From contig CAJMPR010000002.1 of NCBI GenBank assembly GCA_905215345.1, positions 355,503 through 419,502 on the forward strand: 64,000 nt of DNA, in the 5' to 3' direction. Shown in pieces: positions 52,139 through 61,150 of this stretch. Position numbers and translations under genes: made by a program. The DNA comes from an uncultured bacterium (GTDB taxonomy: Bacteria > Bacteroidota > Bacteroidia > Bacteroidales > Bacteroidaceae). Every line of letters begins with the position of its first letter. Positions within the stretch are counted from its first letter, which is position 1. Below the pieces are notes generated by a model. That model did no database searches. It saw only the letters and a program-made list of their open reading frames with translations, and was not told the origin of the DNA.

Positions 52139-52786
52139 TTACTTCTTTCGTTTAATTTTATCTGCTTCCTGTCGCAGTTGTTCGGCTTGTGCCTCTTTGA
52201 GTCGGGCTTGCTCTAATTCTTTGGCTCGCTCCTCAACTTGATGCTCGTGCTCCTCAATCATCTTTCGCAGGGAGCGTTGTTTCTGTTTATCAGGCTTGTA
52301 CTCAAAGATGGTTTCGAGTTTTAGTAGGTTTTCACTGGTGATTTCTCCAAATGCCTTGATGTAGCGGAACTTAATATCATTATCACTCAAACGGCTGTTT
52401 GCGGAGAACTGATAGATGTTATAACTTATAGAACAGAGTAGTGCTACACCGAGCGAGACCAATGTAATGACTACCTTTGAAGATTTTAACTCTATGGAAT
52501 GAAAATGCTTCTGAACGGGTAGGGGCTTATCCTTCTGTTTCTCTAACTTCTGCTGAAATTCATGTAATTGTTCTTGCTGTTTCTGGAACCTTTCTCTGAT
52601 AAGTTCATTAGTTTCAGTCATATGGCTTTCTAATTCTGATAGATCCACCTGTGGTATAATTGGTAACACAGGTTGATCAGATTTGTCATTAGCCAAAGAT
52701 TCAACCAACTTCGAAAGGTTGCTAAACTGTTCTGAGGTTAACTTTTTCAAGTCCTCGAACATAGAAATGATAATTTTTATATCCAT
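52139..52786 (-). CDS. Coiled-coil single-pass membrane protein of the mob module
   Basis: 215 residues: an N-terminal helical region, a coiled coil (about 58-90, FQKQQEQLHEFQQKLEKQK), one membrane helix (about 105-125, VVITLVSLGVALLCSISYNI) and a second long charged coiled coil to the end (KMIEEHEHQVEERAKELE, ...LKEAQAEQLRQEAD). It lies 21 bp after mobA. Likely an accessory to relaxase or coupling at the membrane. Its 3' end is duplicated in the relic at 34.8 kb. Confidence 0.8.
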   Translation of the reverse strand: MDIKIIISMFEDLKKLTSEQFSNLSKLVESLANDKSDQPVLPIIPQVDLSELESHMTETNELIRERFQKQQEQLHEFQQKLEKQKDKPLPVQKHFHSIELKSSKVVITLVSLGVALLCSISYNIYQFSANSRLSDNDIKFRYIKAFGEITSENLLKLETIFEYKPDKQKQRSLRKMIEEHEHQVEERAKELEQARLKEAQAEQLRQEADKIKRKK

Positions 52787-52807
52787 ATTTTCTTTGTTTT
52801 TAGATTG

Positions 52808-53746
52808 TTATCTTCTTATTCCTTTTCTCTTTTTTTTTCGTTGCATTTGGCGACGGAAAGCTTCTTCTTCAGGATCGTAAGCAGGACTAGGTGTGAGTAT
52901 TCCATCAAATAATCCACCTATGCCACTGAGCAAACTTTCAGAATCAGGAGAGGTAAATCCTTGTTGAGATTTCTGTGATGGTGGCTGGATGTTTGTCTCT
53001 TGCTTCTGATCTACATGAACATTTCGTTGTAATGCAAAGTCTATCTTTGAAAAGCTGAACTGTTGGTCTATCTTTGAGCCGTTGAAGTGGTAGCCGTTCT
53101 TGCTGAACTTAATGCCTTGTGGTTCATTAGTTCCGCTCTTCATCTTAAATTCAACAGTGATGCCTTCACAATTCAATCGTTCCAATAACTCTCGCCAGCT
53201 TCTACATTGAGGAACAGTTGTTTTCAGAGCGTTGTAAATCTCATACTTGGTTTTATCAGGTTCTTTTAGGCGATGCTGTTTTACTTGCTCTTTGCCACTT
53301 GCGAAGTATAATCCATACTTGGCGGTCAGCTCTTTGCATATCTTTTCACTACGGAAACGGTCGTTCTGGTCGGAGATGGTGCGTCCGTTGTTATCCACAC
53401 GATTAAAAGCGATATGTAAGTGTGGATGCTCCTTGTCGTGATGTCTGCCAATGATGTACTGTGTACTTACTATACCCATACGGTTCATATAGTCGTGTGC
53501 TATCTGTGTCATCACTTCATCGGTTAGTTTGGCTCGGTCTTGTGCTGAGAAGTCCAACGAGATGTGTCCCACAGGCTTGCTTACTCGTGGGTTTAGCTCT
53601 CGTTGAGCCTCGAAGCTTTGAACAATAGAGTCCAGATTCTTTAGGCGTACACCATCGGAATCCAACAAATTAGTCTGTTTCGACGGGTCGAGAATGTATT
53701 TTACTACACCGCCAAAAGTTGTTCCTTTTACTATTTTTGCCATCAT
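52808..53746 (-). CDS. mobA: MobA-type relaxase (MOBP-like)
   Basis: 312 residues. N-terminal relaxase domain: MAKIVKGTTFGGVVKYIL, catalytic Tyr region QYIIGRHHDKEHPHLHIAFN with the HxH metal-binding motif (about 105-120), and DNNGRTISDQNDRFRSEKIC. It nicks the oriT and leads the strand during conjugal mobilisation by another element. The start overlaps the mobC stop (ATGA, 53743-53746). The C-terminal quarter is variable and basic. Confidence 0.92.
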   Translation of the reverse strand: MMAKIVKGTTFGGVVKYILDPSKQTNLLDSDGVRLKNLDSIVQSFEAQRELNPRVSKPVGHISLDFSAQDRAKLTDEVMTQIAHDYMNRMGIVSTQYIIGRHHDKEHPHLHIAFNRVDNNGRTISDQNDRFRSEKICKELTAKYGLYFASGKEQVKQHRLKEPDKTKYEIYNALKTTVPQCRSWRELLERLNCEGITVEFKMKSGTNEPQGIKFSKNGYHFNGSKIDQQFSFSKIDFALQRNVHVDQKQETNIQPPSQKSQQGFTSPDSESLLSGIGGLFDGILTPSPAYDPEEEAFRRQMQRKKKRKGIRR

Positions 53747-54090
53747 TGTTGTATCTGGTTTAACAGGTGATCAATCTTATCGGCTAAGTACAGGTATTCC
53801 ATTTGAGCATCCGGATAACCTGCGGCATTTGCTTTGTGTGCAATCTGATTCAGGTTGTTTGCCATGCCTGACAGTTTGCGAATCTGTTCCATCCATTCGG
53901 GCGAAAGTCGTTGCCGTATTTCGGTCTTTAGGATTACAACTCTAATAAAATCGCATGGTGACACTCCTGCTTCCGATGCACGGGTTTTGAGTGTGTAATA
54001 CTCCTCGGTATTCATCTTTATGTTCACCCGATAGGTACGTTTTTCTATCAATGATTTGGTGGGTCTTCCACCTTTATTATATACTTTCAT
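53743..54090 (-). CDS. mobC: MobC-like relaxosome accessory protein
   Basis: 115 residues with an N-terminal ribbon-helix-helix (RTYRVNIKMNTEEYYTLKTR, then ASEAGVSPCDFIRVVI) and a C-terminal MobC motif (LSGMANNLNQIAHKANAAG). It binds near oriT and helps the relaxase open the DNA. The translational coupling to mobA and the candidate oriT directly upstream fit this role. Confidence 0.88.
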   Translation of the reverse strand: MKVYNKGGRPTKSLIEKRTYRVNIKMNTEEYYTLKTRASEAGVSPCDFIRVVILKTEIRQRLSPEWMEQIRKLSGMANNLNQIAHKANAAGYPDAQMEYLYLADKIDHLLNQIQQ

Positions 54091-54138
54091 ACGTTGATTT
54101 TTTTATTCAATTTTGTAGACCAACGGGATTAAGACAAG

Positions 54139-54157
54139 GTTTTGGGACACCCAAAAC
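54139..54157. other. Candidate oriT hairpin
   Basis: GTTTTGGG (54139-54146) pairs perfectly with CCCAAAAC (54150-54157) around a 3-nt loop. It lies in the 100-bp gap upstream of mobC-mobA, where oriT is expected in Bacteroides mobilisable elements. No nic site is assigned. Confidence 0.45.
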
Positions 54158-54190
54158 ATAAACTTGCTATCTCAAAATCTACGATTTTAT

Positions 54191-55246
54191 TTAAAGCCTG
54201 AATCCTTTTCTCTTTGCGGTGGAAATAGGTCGTACAGGTTCTTCGATGAGCTTTAAATCCAGCTCTTTTATTAGCAAATTGAGAGCCGGATTCTTTGCAA
54301 TCATGGCTTGTAAAATAGCTTGCGGTTGCTTCATCTCCAATAGAAAATCAGCAATGTCAAATCCATTTTTCCGTTGTTCAGAAGTAGCATTCTTTTCTAA
54401 ATAATCGAAAAGTTTAGCCGTAATTCCCATTCGTTGCATTGTGGAAATTCGGGTTGACCAGTCATCGGTGGCTCCCAAGTCAGGAAAGAGCACAACGTTT
54501 CTGCCTTTGAGAGCACTGAGGTTTTCCTCACGGAAACAGCCATTCTTGCCACCCGAAGCGATCCATAAATATTGTGGCAGGTAGGAACTGGCGATAAGAG
54601 CACTCTTCTCACTTTCTACAATGACCACGGACTTTGTACTCTCTTTAGGCAATAGATGCTCTCCAAAGAAACATTGTTTAAGATTAAAGCCATCCTTATA
54701 AAGAATGGAATGTACCCATGTGATATGATTATGAGGTTCTTTAATACGCCTGCCCGTAGTTGAGTTATAGAGCATGATTTTGCCAGTACGCACTTTGCCG
54801 TGTGTGTCTGTTTGCCAAAATACCGTTGAACCCTGCCAATGGTTGGCCGTTCCTACTTGATAAAGCTTCATCAGTCGCAATGATTCATCCTCACCAAACT
54901 GAGTAGATAGGAATTGGAACAGTTTATTTTCTTTGTAATGGCTCATTGACCGTTCTACTAGAGTTCCATCTATATAGCTTGTTGGTGATGGAGGTGGAGC
55001 CGGACGGAACGAATGCTCACGCACTAGTGACTGTTCGCATTGTTCAGGATTCTGTTCAAAGTATGTTTTGGGTGTAAGGTGGTAACCACATTTCTGTTCA
55101 CGATTGCACCGCCCGACGTATTCGGGAAAGGAGATTGTTTCTTCCGTATCAACATATCGGGAAAAACATCTTTTGTGCTTGCACTCCGGACAGGTGTGTC
55201 GGGAGGCAATGCTTTTGTATGGTTCTAATATAAATCTGTGTGTCAT
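54191..55246 (-). CDS. DUF6371-like toprim/primase-type protein
   Basis: 351 residues from the ATG at 55246; the longer frame to 55297 starts with TTG. An N-terminal zinc finger (CPECKHKRCFSRY ... CNREQKCGYH) resembles CHC2 primase fingers. The toprim core is seen as SVVIVESEKSALIAS (Glu) and NVVLFPDLGATDDW (Asp). Such proteins accompany DUF3987 proteins in Bacteroides mobile elements and probably act in element replication or priming after transfer. Confidence 0.85.
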   Translation of the reverse strand: MTHRFILEPYKSIASRHTCPECKHKRCFSRYVDTEETISFPEYVGRCNREQKCGYHLTPKTYFEQNPEQCEQSLVREHSFRPAPPPSPTSYIDGTLVERSMSHYKENKLFQFLSTQFGEDESLRLMKLYQVGTANHWQGSTVFWQTDTHGKVRTGKIMLYNSTTGRRIKEPHNHITWVHSILYKDGFNLKQCFFGEHLLPKESTKSVVIVESEKSALIASSYLPQYLWIASGGKNGCFREENLSALKGRNVVLFPDLGATDDWSTRISTMQRMGITAKLFDYLEKNATSEQRKNGFDIADFLLEMKQPQAILQAMIAKNPALNLLIKELDLKLIEEPVRPISTAKRKGFRL

Positions 55247-55322
55247 TGATTCTTTTTTTAGTGCATTTTCGACATTTTCTGCATTTTGGTTTCTCAAAAT
55301 GTGGATCGTGTGGATAATGCGG

Positions 55323-56693
55323 TTATACTTTTCTGTATTCTCCGTGACGGTCTTTTTGGAAAAGACTTCCAGTGTGTTTACTCAGAAATTCTTTGAAAGC
55401 TCGCTCTTTCATTCCTTGACAGCCTGCTACCTCTATGCCTTGCGCAGTGGTGAAAAGTTCCGGGAGTTGAAATAGAATGGATTGCTGTTGAACCGTAAGA
55501 GCCGTTTCGTTCATTAGGTTTTGCACCCTGGTAGCCGTTTGTTTGAAATATTCTGTTAGCAGAATCGCTCGTTGAACGGTTTCCGTGTCTACCTGATCTT
55601 TTCCGCACTCCCCACAGAGCCAACGGGTTATCTGTATCACCAAGCAAAAGCGAATGATATAGATTTCCAGTTTACAATATATTCCTAAAAGCATTTCATT
55701 GCTGAGATTATCGCATAGGTCTGCGTGGTTATGCTGCCATTTATACAATAGTCTGCGAGCTTCTTCGCTGAAGGTTACGATTGAAGGCTGAATCTCATTG
55801 TTCTCATCAAATGAGCACTCAATGTTGATAAGCCCATTTAGTAGTGTATGCCATTGGGATTCCAAATCGGGAGAAATATCTTTCTCGTTCCATCGGGCTT
55901 TTTGCTGAATGACAGGCATGATAAACAGAATACGGTCGATAAATCCGTTGCTTGAACGGTCGCCATGAGCTAAATCGCTGAGAATCTTTTTCTGAATGGT
56001 GCCGATCACCGGAATGAATGGACGGGTGATGAAAACGGAGCTTTTAGCATTCTTTCTATCGGAAATAACAGTCTTGGCACTGAATACCGATAGCCAGAAC
56101 TGTTCTTCCGAACCATTATTGTAACGGTTGAAGTTTTTAAACCATGCCGAAAGCTCATCCGACCAGAGGCAAAGCCCACGTTTATTCTGTGCATGGATAT
56201 AACTTAATCCTTCGGGTGTAATGTCCGAAACCAGAAAGCGTTTGCGGATTGGTTCTTGTGGAAACTCCTCCGCACCAGCATCCTGACGCTCTTTTTTACT
56301 CATAGATATATCTTGCTCATACTTAGCATACAGCTTGCCAAATTCCAGATTTTGCTGATAGTCGAAGTTAATAAAGGGCTTCATGGCAAAGCTGAGGGGA
56401 TGGCTTTTGTTTGCACCCGGTCGGCCGACCAATGCTACAAACAAAATGGCACTCTCTACCCAACCTTGTTTCATTTGGACAAGGTGGGTATTGCCTATTC
56501 CTGCTGCAATGGCAGTCAAGATAGAAGCAGCCGTGTAATCGATGGGATAACTTTGGCATTCGTACACTTCGTGTATAATCCGTTGAATCTTGGATGGAAA
56601 TATCTCAACTGGGAATTCTGCGCCTGCAAAAGACATATTCATTCCCATTGCTTGATTAATAATTCCTTCGGGAGTTATTGATTTCTCTTCCAT
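55323..56693 (-). CDS. DUF3987 helicase/primase-like ATPase
   Basis: 456 residues. A P-loop ALVGRPGANKSHPLS (about 90-105) and the DUF3987 blocks LVSDITPEGLSYIH, LWSDELSAWFKNFNR (Walker B-like) and FVTRPFIPVIG-like segment are visible. The C-terminal end contains a winged-helix-like part. The family is part of the replication module of Bacteroides mobilisable elements. It lies 76 bp before the toprim gene and 12 bp after the HTH gene. Confidence 0.88.
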   Translation of the reverse strand: MEEKSITPEGIINQAMGMNMSFAGAEFPVEIFPSKIQRIIHEVYECQSYPIDYTAASILTAIAAGIGNTHLVQMKQGWVESAILFVALVGRPGANKSHPLSFAMKPFINFDYQQNLEFGKLYAKYEQDISMSKKERQDAGAEEFPQEPIRKRFLVSDITPEGLSYIHAQNKRGLCLWSDELSAWFKNFNRYNNGSEEQFWLSVFSAKTVISDRKNAKSSVFITRPFIPVIGTIQKKILSDLAHGDRSSNGFIDRILFIMPVIQQKARWNEKDISPDLESQWHTLLNGLINIECSFDENNEIQPSIVTFSEEARRLLYKWQHNHADLCDNLSNEMLLGIYCKLEIYIIRFCLVIQITRWLCGECGKDQVDTETVQRAILLTEYFKQTATRVQNLMNETALTVQQQSILFQLPELFTTAQGIEVAGCQGMKERAFKEFLSKHTGSLFQKDRHGEYRKV

Positions 56694-56705
56694 AACTCTG
56701 ACGGA

Positions 56706-57071
56706 TTAAAGGTTAAAACCTGATTTGGGTTTGCGACGTATTCCGTTTTGCATCGAAGCCAGCATTTGGTCGTAGTTCTGTTCTGAAGTATTCTTCCTAC
56801 CGTTTTCTATCCATGCCAGTAATTCATCCTCATAAAAATAGAGCTGTTTCCCTTTTTTATAAGAAGGTAGCAATCCTTTACGCACAAGGGCATAGGCGGT
56901 AGGTTTGGCTTTTTTAATAATACGGCAAGCATCATCAATGCCAACCAGTAGATGCTTTTCAGATTGCGGTGGCTGAAGCTCTGATACCAATTGTTTTAAC
57001 TCTGCGACTTGCTCGGTCAGATAAGTTATCGCTTGCGGTAACTTATCAAAAGTGATTTCTTGTTTACACAT
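56706..57071 (-). CDS. Helix-turn-helix (excisionase/MerR-like) protein
   Basis: 121 residues with an N-terminal coiled coil (QAITYLTEQVAELKQLVSEL) and a winged helix (LVGIDDACRIIKKAKPTAYA, LVRKGLLPSYKKGKQLYFYE), the common HTH_17-type of Bacteroides elements. Its C-terminal SEQNYDQMLASMQ is repeated in the relic at 34.8 kb. It starts the replication/mobilisation module and probably controls it. The terminator at 57201 isolates it from the upstream genes. Confidence 0.9.
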   Translation of the reverse strand: MCKQEITFDKLPQAITYLTEQVAELKQLVSELQPPQSEKHLLVGIDDACRIIKKAKPTAYALVRKGLLPSYKKGKQLYFYEDELLAWIENGRKNTSEQNYDQMLASMQNGIRRKPKSGFNL

Positions 57072-57200
57072 AAACTCTTGATTTTAATAGTTCGTGTGCA
57101 AAGAAAACTGGTGATTTTATGGTGAAATTAGTCACCAAGATATAACTGATCAATAACTTATCAGTGGTGATTGCTGCTATATACCAATAGGTTATGGCAC

Positions 57201-57233
57201 AAAAAAAAGGCGACCACGCAATGTGATCGCCTT
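57201..57233 (-). terminator. Strong intrinsic terminator, minus strand
   Basis: AAGGCGACCAC (57207-57217) pairs with GTGATCGCCTT (57223-57233) with one mismatch, followed on the minus strand by T8 (A8 at 57201-57208). It ends transcription of the 105-residue gene before the HTH gene. Confidence 0.85.
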
Positions 57234-57255
57234 GAATATCTATAAATGTGAAGAT

Positions 57256-57573
57256 TTACTTTAGAAAGTGTCCAGCCAAAGCTATTAGCGTGCCCAACAC
57301 AACAGCATTTGCCAAGATTATAGGAACTGATTTTTTATCTGTCTCAGCAATGATTATTATGATTGGAATAGCCATCATAAGTGCTATTAGTCCACCCTCA
57401 ATCCACCAAACGACATTAGGCAAGTCAATATTGATGATTATTACCGAGACAAATAGATATTGCAAGAATGCTGAAACGATAGCACGCTTTGGCAATTTTT
57501 TGAGAATCATAGGAAGAGCATCTATTGCTCCTACAACAATGCCTATCAGTACTGAAAGTAAGATTACATTCAT
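57256..57573 (-). CDS. Small three-helix membrane protein
   Basis: 105 residues with hydrophobic segments at about 2-22, 37-55, 58-78 and 83-102. It is rich in Ile and Val, with short charged loops (KKLPKRA, ETDKKS). No family recognised. It has its own -7 box at 57605-57612 and ends at a strong terminator, so it is a single-gene unit. Confidence 0.75.
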   Translation of the reverse strand: MNVILLSVLIGIVVGAIDALPMILKKLPKRAIVSAFLQYLFVSVIIINIDLPNVVWWIEGGLIALMMAIPIIIIIAETDKKSVPIILANAVVLGTLIALAGHFLK

Positions 57574-57604
57574 TTTTTTCTGTTTTTTGATTGATAATCT
57601 CCTG

Positions 57605-57612
57605 CAAATATA
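57605..57612 (-). promoter_or_regulatory. -7 box for the 105-residue membrane gene
   Basis: The minus strand reads TATATTTG, 32 bp before the ATG at 57573, in the short gap after the upstream stop. Confidence 0.5.
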
Positions 57613-57614
57613 GT

Positions 57615-58349
57615 CTAAAAATCTCGAACATTGGCAGATAGCTTCTCTGTAAGTTTTATCCTACACGTTCCCTCTACTCGTAGTTTTCGCTTGATAGTTG
57701 AAATTTCGCTATCTTTCAACTCTTTGGCGAAAATGTACTTGATGAAAGTTGCCGTCTCAATGCCCGATTTCTTGAATTGGTTACCAATATTCCAACCGAA
57801 GTGCATCAGGTCAATGGATTTTAGTTTGGCATCAACGGTAACGGGCGTTTTTATCTGTTCACACTCTTGTTCTGTTGCGAATTGAAAAGCACGGATATGC
57901 TCGCAAAGCTGTTGCAAATCTTTCTCGGTCATATACAATGCCATCTCTTGTCTCGTATAGTATAGTACCTTTTCCAAAGTTTGTGCCTGCTCTTGCGCAA
58001 GTTTATGTTGTGCGGCTTGTTTATATTCTCCATAGTTAAGCATGGCAGGCTCCTCTTGTTCTTGTGGTGTTTCTACAAACGGTTCTACTACAATTTCAGG
58101 CCCTAAGTGTGGGTGTTTCTTTCTGAAAACCCGTTCTACCACAGGCAAAAGACAATCATTCAATATGGATTGGAAACTAAAATAGAAGCCACCAAGCAAA
58201 AGGCAAGTCACGAAAAAGACCATAAGACCTGAGAACTCATCCATTTTGAGTTCTGTTACTGCGAACATACGGGCTATCACAGCAATACTCAATATTGATG
58301 CACATAAGAAAGAATATATAATAATGTAATCGGTTTTCTTAGCTGTCAT
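57615..58349 (-). CDS. Two-pass membrane protein with soluble C-terminal domain
   Basis: 244 residues from the ATG at 58349; a TTG 9 bp upstream is less likely. There are two membrane helices (about 8-28, 40-60) and a long soluble part with a helical region (YKQAAQHKLAQEQAQTLEK). A C-terminal domain with FGWNIGNQFKKSG and LKDSEISTIKRKLR resembles modules seen in Bacteroides mobilisation regions. I cannot assign a function. A TATATTTG -7 box lies at 58376-58383. Confidence 0.75.
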   Translation of the reverse strand: MTAKKTDYIIIYSFLCASILSIAVIARMFAVTELKMDEFSGLMVFFVTCLLLGGFYFSFQSILNDCLLPVVERVFRKKHPHLGPEIVVEPFVETPQEQEEPAMLNYGEYKQAAQHKLAQEQAQTLEKVLYYTRQEMALYMTEKDLQQLCEHIRAFQFATEQECEQIKTPVTVDAKLKSIDLMHFGWNIGNQFKKSGIETATFIKYIFAKELKDSEISTIKRKLRVEGTCRIKLTEKLSANVRDF

Positions 58350-58375
58350 ATTAATCAATAGTTATCATTTGTGCG

Positions 58376-58383
58376 CAAATATA
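58376..58383 (-). promoter_or_regulatory. -7 box for the two-pass membrane gene
   Basis: TATATTTG on the minus strand, 26 bp before the ATG at 58349. The 135-bp gap before hipA's stop holds nothing else I can support. Confidence 0.45.
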
Positions 58384-58493
58384 TACTAATAACTTGTTGA
58401 TTCCAAAACGTTTGTGCAATTGTCCGCATTTGGCGTTGATATGGCAGTGTTTGTCTCCCCTATAAGGCAAATGACTATCATTTTTCCAAAGAA

Positions 58494-59756
58494 TTAGATG
58501 TACTCTTTAATCCGACCATTAAAGGTATTTTCGAATAATTCCATTTCGCTGTTCGCTATTCCTAATTTGGTAGCCAATGTTTTCCAGTCTTTAACGGCTG
58601 TTGTCACCTCTGAGATAATCTTTGTGGCTACGTCTCGAGGTAACATATAGTCTTCACAAGCATCTAATAGAATTGCTAAGTCTGCTCTGCTGGAAGAGTT
58701 AGAAATAAGTAGACTCTGATATTCATTCAGTGTTGGATTCATGTCGTAAGCAGGAGATAGAGTCCAACCTTTAGATGTGAGCAGAAAACCGTGATTGCGG
58801 AAGTGATCATCGGAATTACCGATGCAAATGTTAAAAGCTACACGACGGTATAGTTCTTGAAGGTTCTTGTTTACCTCTGTGCAGTTTTGAAGTATGAAAT
58901 CCACCATATCTAAGTAGCCGTTTCCGGTACTTGCGTTAGCACCGTCCGAGAGTCCAAGTAATGTCATAGCAGAGGCAAAATGTATTCGTTTGCCGTCATC
59001 TGTTCTATCAAAGCGACGTGATAAGAGTGTGTGGTACTTGTCGCTTGTGGAAATTACTTGTGTAGATGCTGCATTGATTCCTGCTTTCTTAGCCAATAGA
59101 TGGCAGAAGTGTTCCCAAAGGCCTGTATTGTAATCATCTTTACGAGAAGGGAATTTGGCAACATACAACACTTTATCCGTATCGACTACGCTGGCTTTCG
59201 GTCTGGCTCCACCTAATGACGAGCCGGGTTGTACTAATTGAATGAGCCACTTCTTATCAGGTAGTTTGTTTTCCTCTTCGCTTTTTTCAACCTCCCCACT
59301 GGCATGAATCAACTCACGGATGCTGGTTAGTGGTATACACAGCGTATTGCTTGAGTTGATAAAATCGCCATCGGGTGTTTCTTTAAACCGAAATCCTCCC
59401 ATGCGAGATGAATCATCAATTCCCAGCAGATAATCAAACGAGGATAAGCGATGGACAGGTCGTTTCTCTTCGGCAGCCAAGATCTGTTCTCTACGATTGA
59501 GCAGCGTACGTCCCCAGCGGTCGGGCAAGGCATCGGAGAAGCATCCGAAAATATCTTTCTCAGGTTGTGTGTATTGCAGCCCTTTGTAGTTATTCAGGTC
59601 TGCACCAATAAATAGGTTGCCATATCGCTTCAGCCATTCATCATTGAATTTGAAAGCATAGCTATCTGAACCACGAAGCGATTCGTAGCTTAGCTCTCCG
59701 ATAAGTTCAATATCTTTCAGCCAATCAAAGTCGGCATATACCAGCAACTTTTTCAT
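58494..59756 (-). CDS. hipA: HipA-family serine/threonine kinase toxin
   Basis: 420 residues, full length. N-terminal HipA subdomain (VYADFDWLKDIELIGELSY), glycine loop LVQPGSSLGGARPKA, ATP-binding YVAKFPSRKDD, catalytic loop ICIGNSDDHFRNHGF (Asp near 315) and the metal-binding SPAYDMNPTL. HipA kinases phosphorylate tRNA synthetases or related targets and cause growth arrest. The start is 3 bp after hipB, the usual antitoxin-toxin order. Confidence 0.94.
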   Translation of the reverse strand: MKKLLVYADFDWLKDIELIGELSYESLRGSDSYAFKFNDEWLKRYGNLFIGADLNNYKGLQYTQPEKDIFGCFSDALPDRWGRTLLNRREQILAAEEKRPVHRLSSFDYLLGIDDSSRMGGFRFKETPDGDFINSSNTLCIPLTSIRELIHASGEVEKSEEENKLPDKKWLIQLVQPGSSLGGARPKASVVDTDKVLYVAKFPSRKDDYNTGLWEHFCHLLAKKAGINAASTQVISTSDKYHTLLSRRFDRTDDGKRIHFASAMTLLGLSDGANASTGNGYLDMVDFILQNCTEVNKNLQELYRRVAFNICIGNSDDHFRNHGFLLTSKGWTLSPAYDMNPTLNEYQSLLISNSSSRADLAILLDACEDYMLPRDVATKIISEVTTAVKDWKTLATKLGIANSEMELFENTFNGRIKEYI

Positions 59757-59759
59757 TGT

Positions 59760-60080
59760 TTACTCCTTTTTAGATGCACGCTCACGATTCTTTAGGGTCA
59801 AATCTTGCAGTGATTTACCTAATTTGTCCTCTTTGGCAAGCCAGAGAATATCTTCATCCAGTTGCAAGGCGTAAAGCACACGAAGATAAATACCTATGGC
59901 AACGGTAGGCACACCCTTTTCAATACGAGAGACTGTGAGAGGTGAACAGGTCGCTCGCTCTGCCACCTGCGCCACACTCAAATTACGACGTAGGCGTGCT
60001 AATTTGATTTGCTCACCTACAATCTCCATTTTCTGCTGTAATTTGCGAGGTAACTTAGTCCCCATTGTATTCTTTGCCAT
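59760..60080 (-). CDS. hipB: HipB-like XRE antitoxin
   Basis: 106 residues with a Xre/Cro helix-turn-helix (ARLRRNLSVAQVAERATCSP, LTVSRIEKGVPTVAIGIYLR, about 30-70). It neutralises HipA and represses the operon. Its promoter box TATATTTG (60105-60112) lies exactly between the arms of a 17-bp inverted repeat, giving a direct autoregulation model. Confidence 0.92.
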   Translation of the reverse strand: MAKNTMGTKLPRKLQQKMEIVGEQIKLARLRRNLSVAQVAERATCSPLTVSRIEKGVPTVAIGIYLRVLYALQLDEDILWLAKEDKLGKSLQDLTLKNRERASKKE

Positions 60081-60085
60081 AACTG

Positions 60086-60141
60086 CAACATATCATATAA
60101 TATGCAAATATAATGTTATTTATTTATTATATGATATGTTG
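60086..60141. promoter_or_regulatory. hipBA operator: 17-bp inverted repeat framing the -7 box
   Basis: CAACATATCATATAATA (60086-60102) is the exact complement of 60125-60141. The minus-strand -7 box TATATTTG (60105-60112) lies in the 22-bp centre, so a HipB dimer bound at each arm would cover the start site and the -33 region. Confidence 0.75.
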
Positions 60142-60163
60142 TCGAAAGATATTTCCATTATCT

Positions 60164-61150
60164 CTAATCAAATGCACGGAGTGTGAATGCTTCTTTATAG
60201 TCAATCATCAGATTGGTGGCATTATATTTTTCCCAAGCATCTTCTTTATGACTCAATTCAGAAATATCTGATGCGGAAATATCTTTAAACTTCTCCCATA
60301 CAGTGTCTAAAATACTTTGCTCTTCAGTAGAGAAACAAGAAAAATCGGGTGATAGGGTGGAACATAGCTTAGTTCCGCAATTGCCGGAGTTAAATTCTAC
60401 TATTTCTGGATAAACATCATCCATCAAACTATATACTCTGTCCCATCTTACAGGTACCGGTCCGAATTGAATCGCTCTATAAGCTAAACCGCTGATTCCA
60501 CGCCCATAGGTTTTATAAGATAGAAAATCCGTATAGAATAATAGTTTGTTCATTTTGGTATTGAACGTATCACCACATTTTTCTATAAAATAGAGTATGA
60601 TGTTTTTCAATTTACTGTATGATTGAGCAGCATAGCCATTGTAAGCTCCCCTTGAGTATGAACCGAAAATAAGTTCTTCTTTGATATGTGACTTCTCATG
60701 CTCCATTACTTTTTTAAGCTTAGAGAGGATCTTTTCAAATTCTTTGGCTTCAAATTGGTTCTTTGCATTTTCTACAAATACCTTGAAGATAGACGGTTCT
60801 TTTATTGAGCTGAGTATTTTGCCATTTGCTTCACTGGGTATATCCCCATTTTCGTATAGCCGATACTGGTTATCTCCAAATCCTAATATTTCTGACATCT
60901 TAGATGCCGAAAGCTCATACATCTGTCGGATATGCTTAATCTCATCGGGAAACGGGATTCCATATTTGATACGATATTGATTATATACCTGTGAGAGATT
61001 GATTTCGTCAATCTCTGTGGTTGTAAATATTTCTTTGGTGTCTTTACATAGATAGTACAAGTAGATGTACTTAAATTTTTCTCTGCGAAACACCAACTCT
61101 GCATTTTCTTGGTGGAGGACAACTTTCCCTCCTGTAAAAGGACTCTTCAT
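60164..61150 (-). CDS. Antitoxin with HTH and DUF4065 (SocA/Panacea-like) domain
   Basis: 328 residues. A central Xre-like HTH (EIKHIRQMYELSASKMSEIL, then FGDNQYRLYENGDIPS, about 75-105) is followed by a C-terminal DUF4065 domain (about 180-300: KMNKLLFYTDFLSYKTYGRG, GLAYRAIQFGPVPVRW). This layout is found in antitoxins of the Panacea/SocA type paired with variable toxins. It overlaps the toxin stop by 4 bp (ATGA), downstream of the toxin, as in mqsRA-like order. Confidence 0.85.
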   Translation of the reverse strand: MKSPFTGGKVVLHQENAELVFRREKFKYIYLYYLCKDTKEIFTTTEIDEINLSQVYNQYRIKYGIPFPDEIKHIRQMYELSASKMSEILGFGDNQYRLYENGDIPSEANGKILSSIKEPSIFKVFVENAKNQFEAKEFEKILSKLKKVMEHEKSHIKEELIFGSYSRGAYNGYAAQSYSKLKNIILYFIEKCGDTFNTKMNKLLFYTDFLSYKTYGRGISGLAYRAIQFGPVPVRWDRVYSLMDDVYPEIVEFNSGNCGTKLCSTLSPDFSCFSTEEQSILDTVWEKFKDISASDISELSHKEDAWEKYNATNLMIDYKEAFTLRAFD

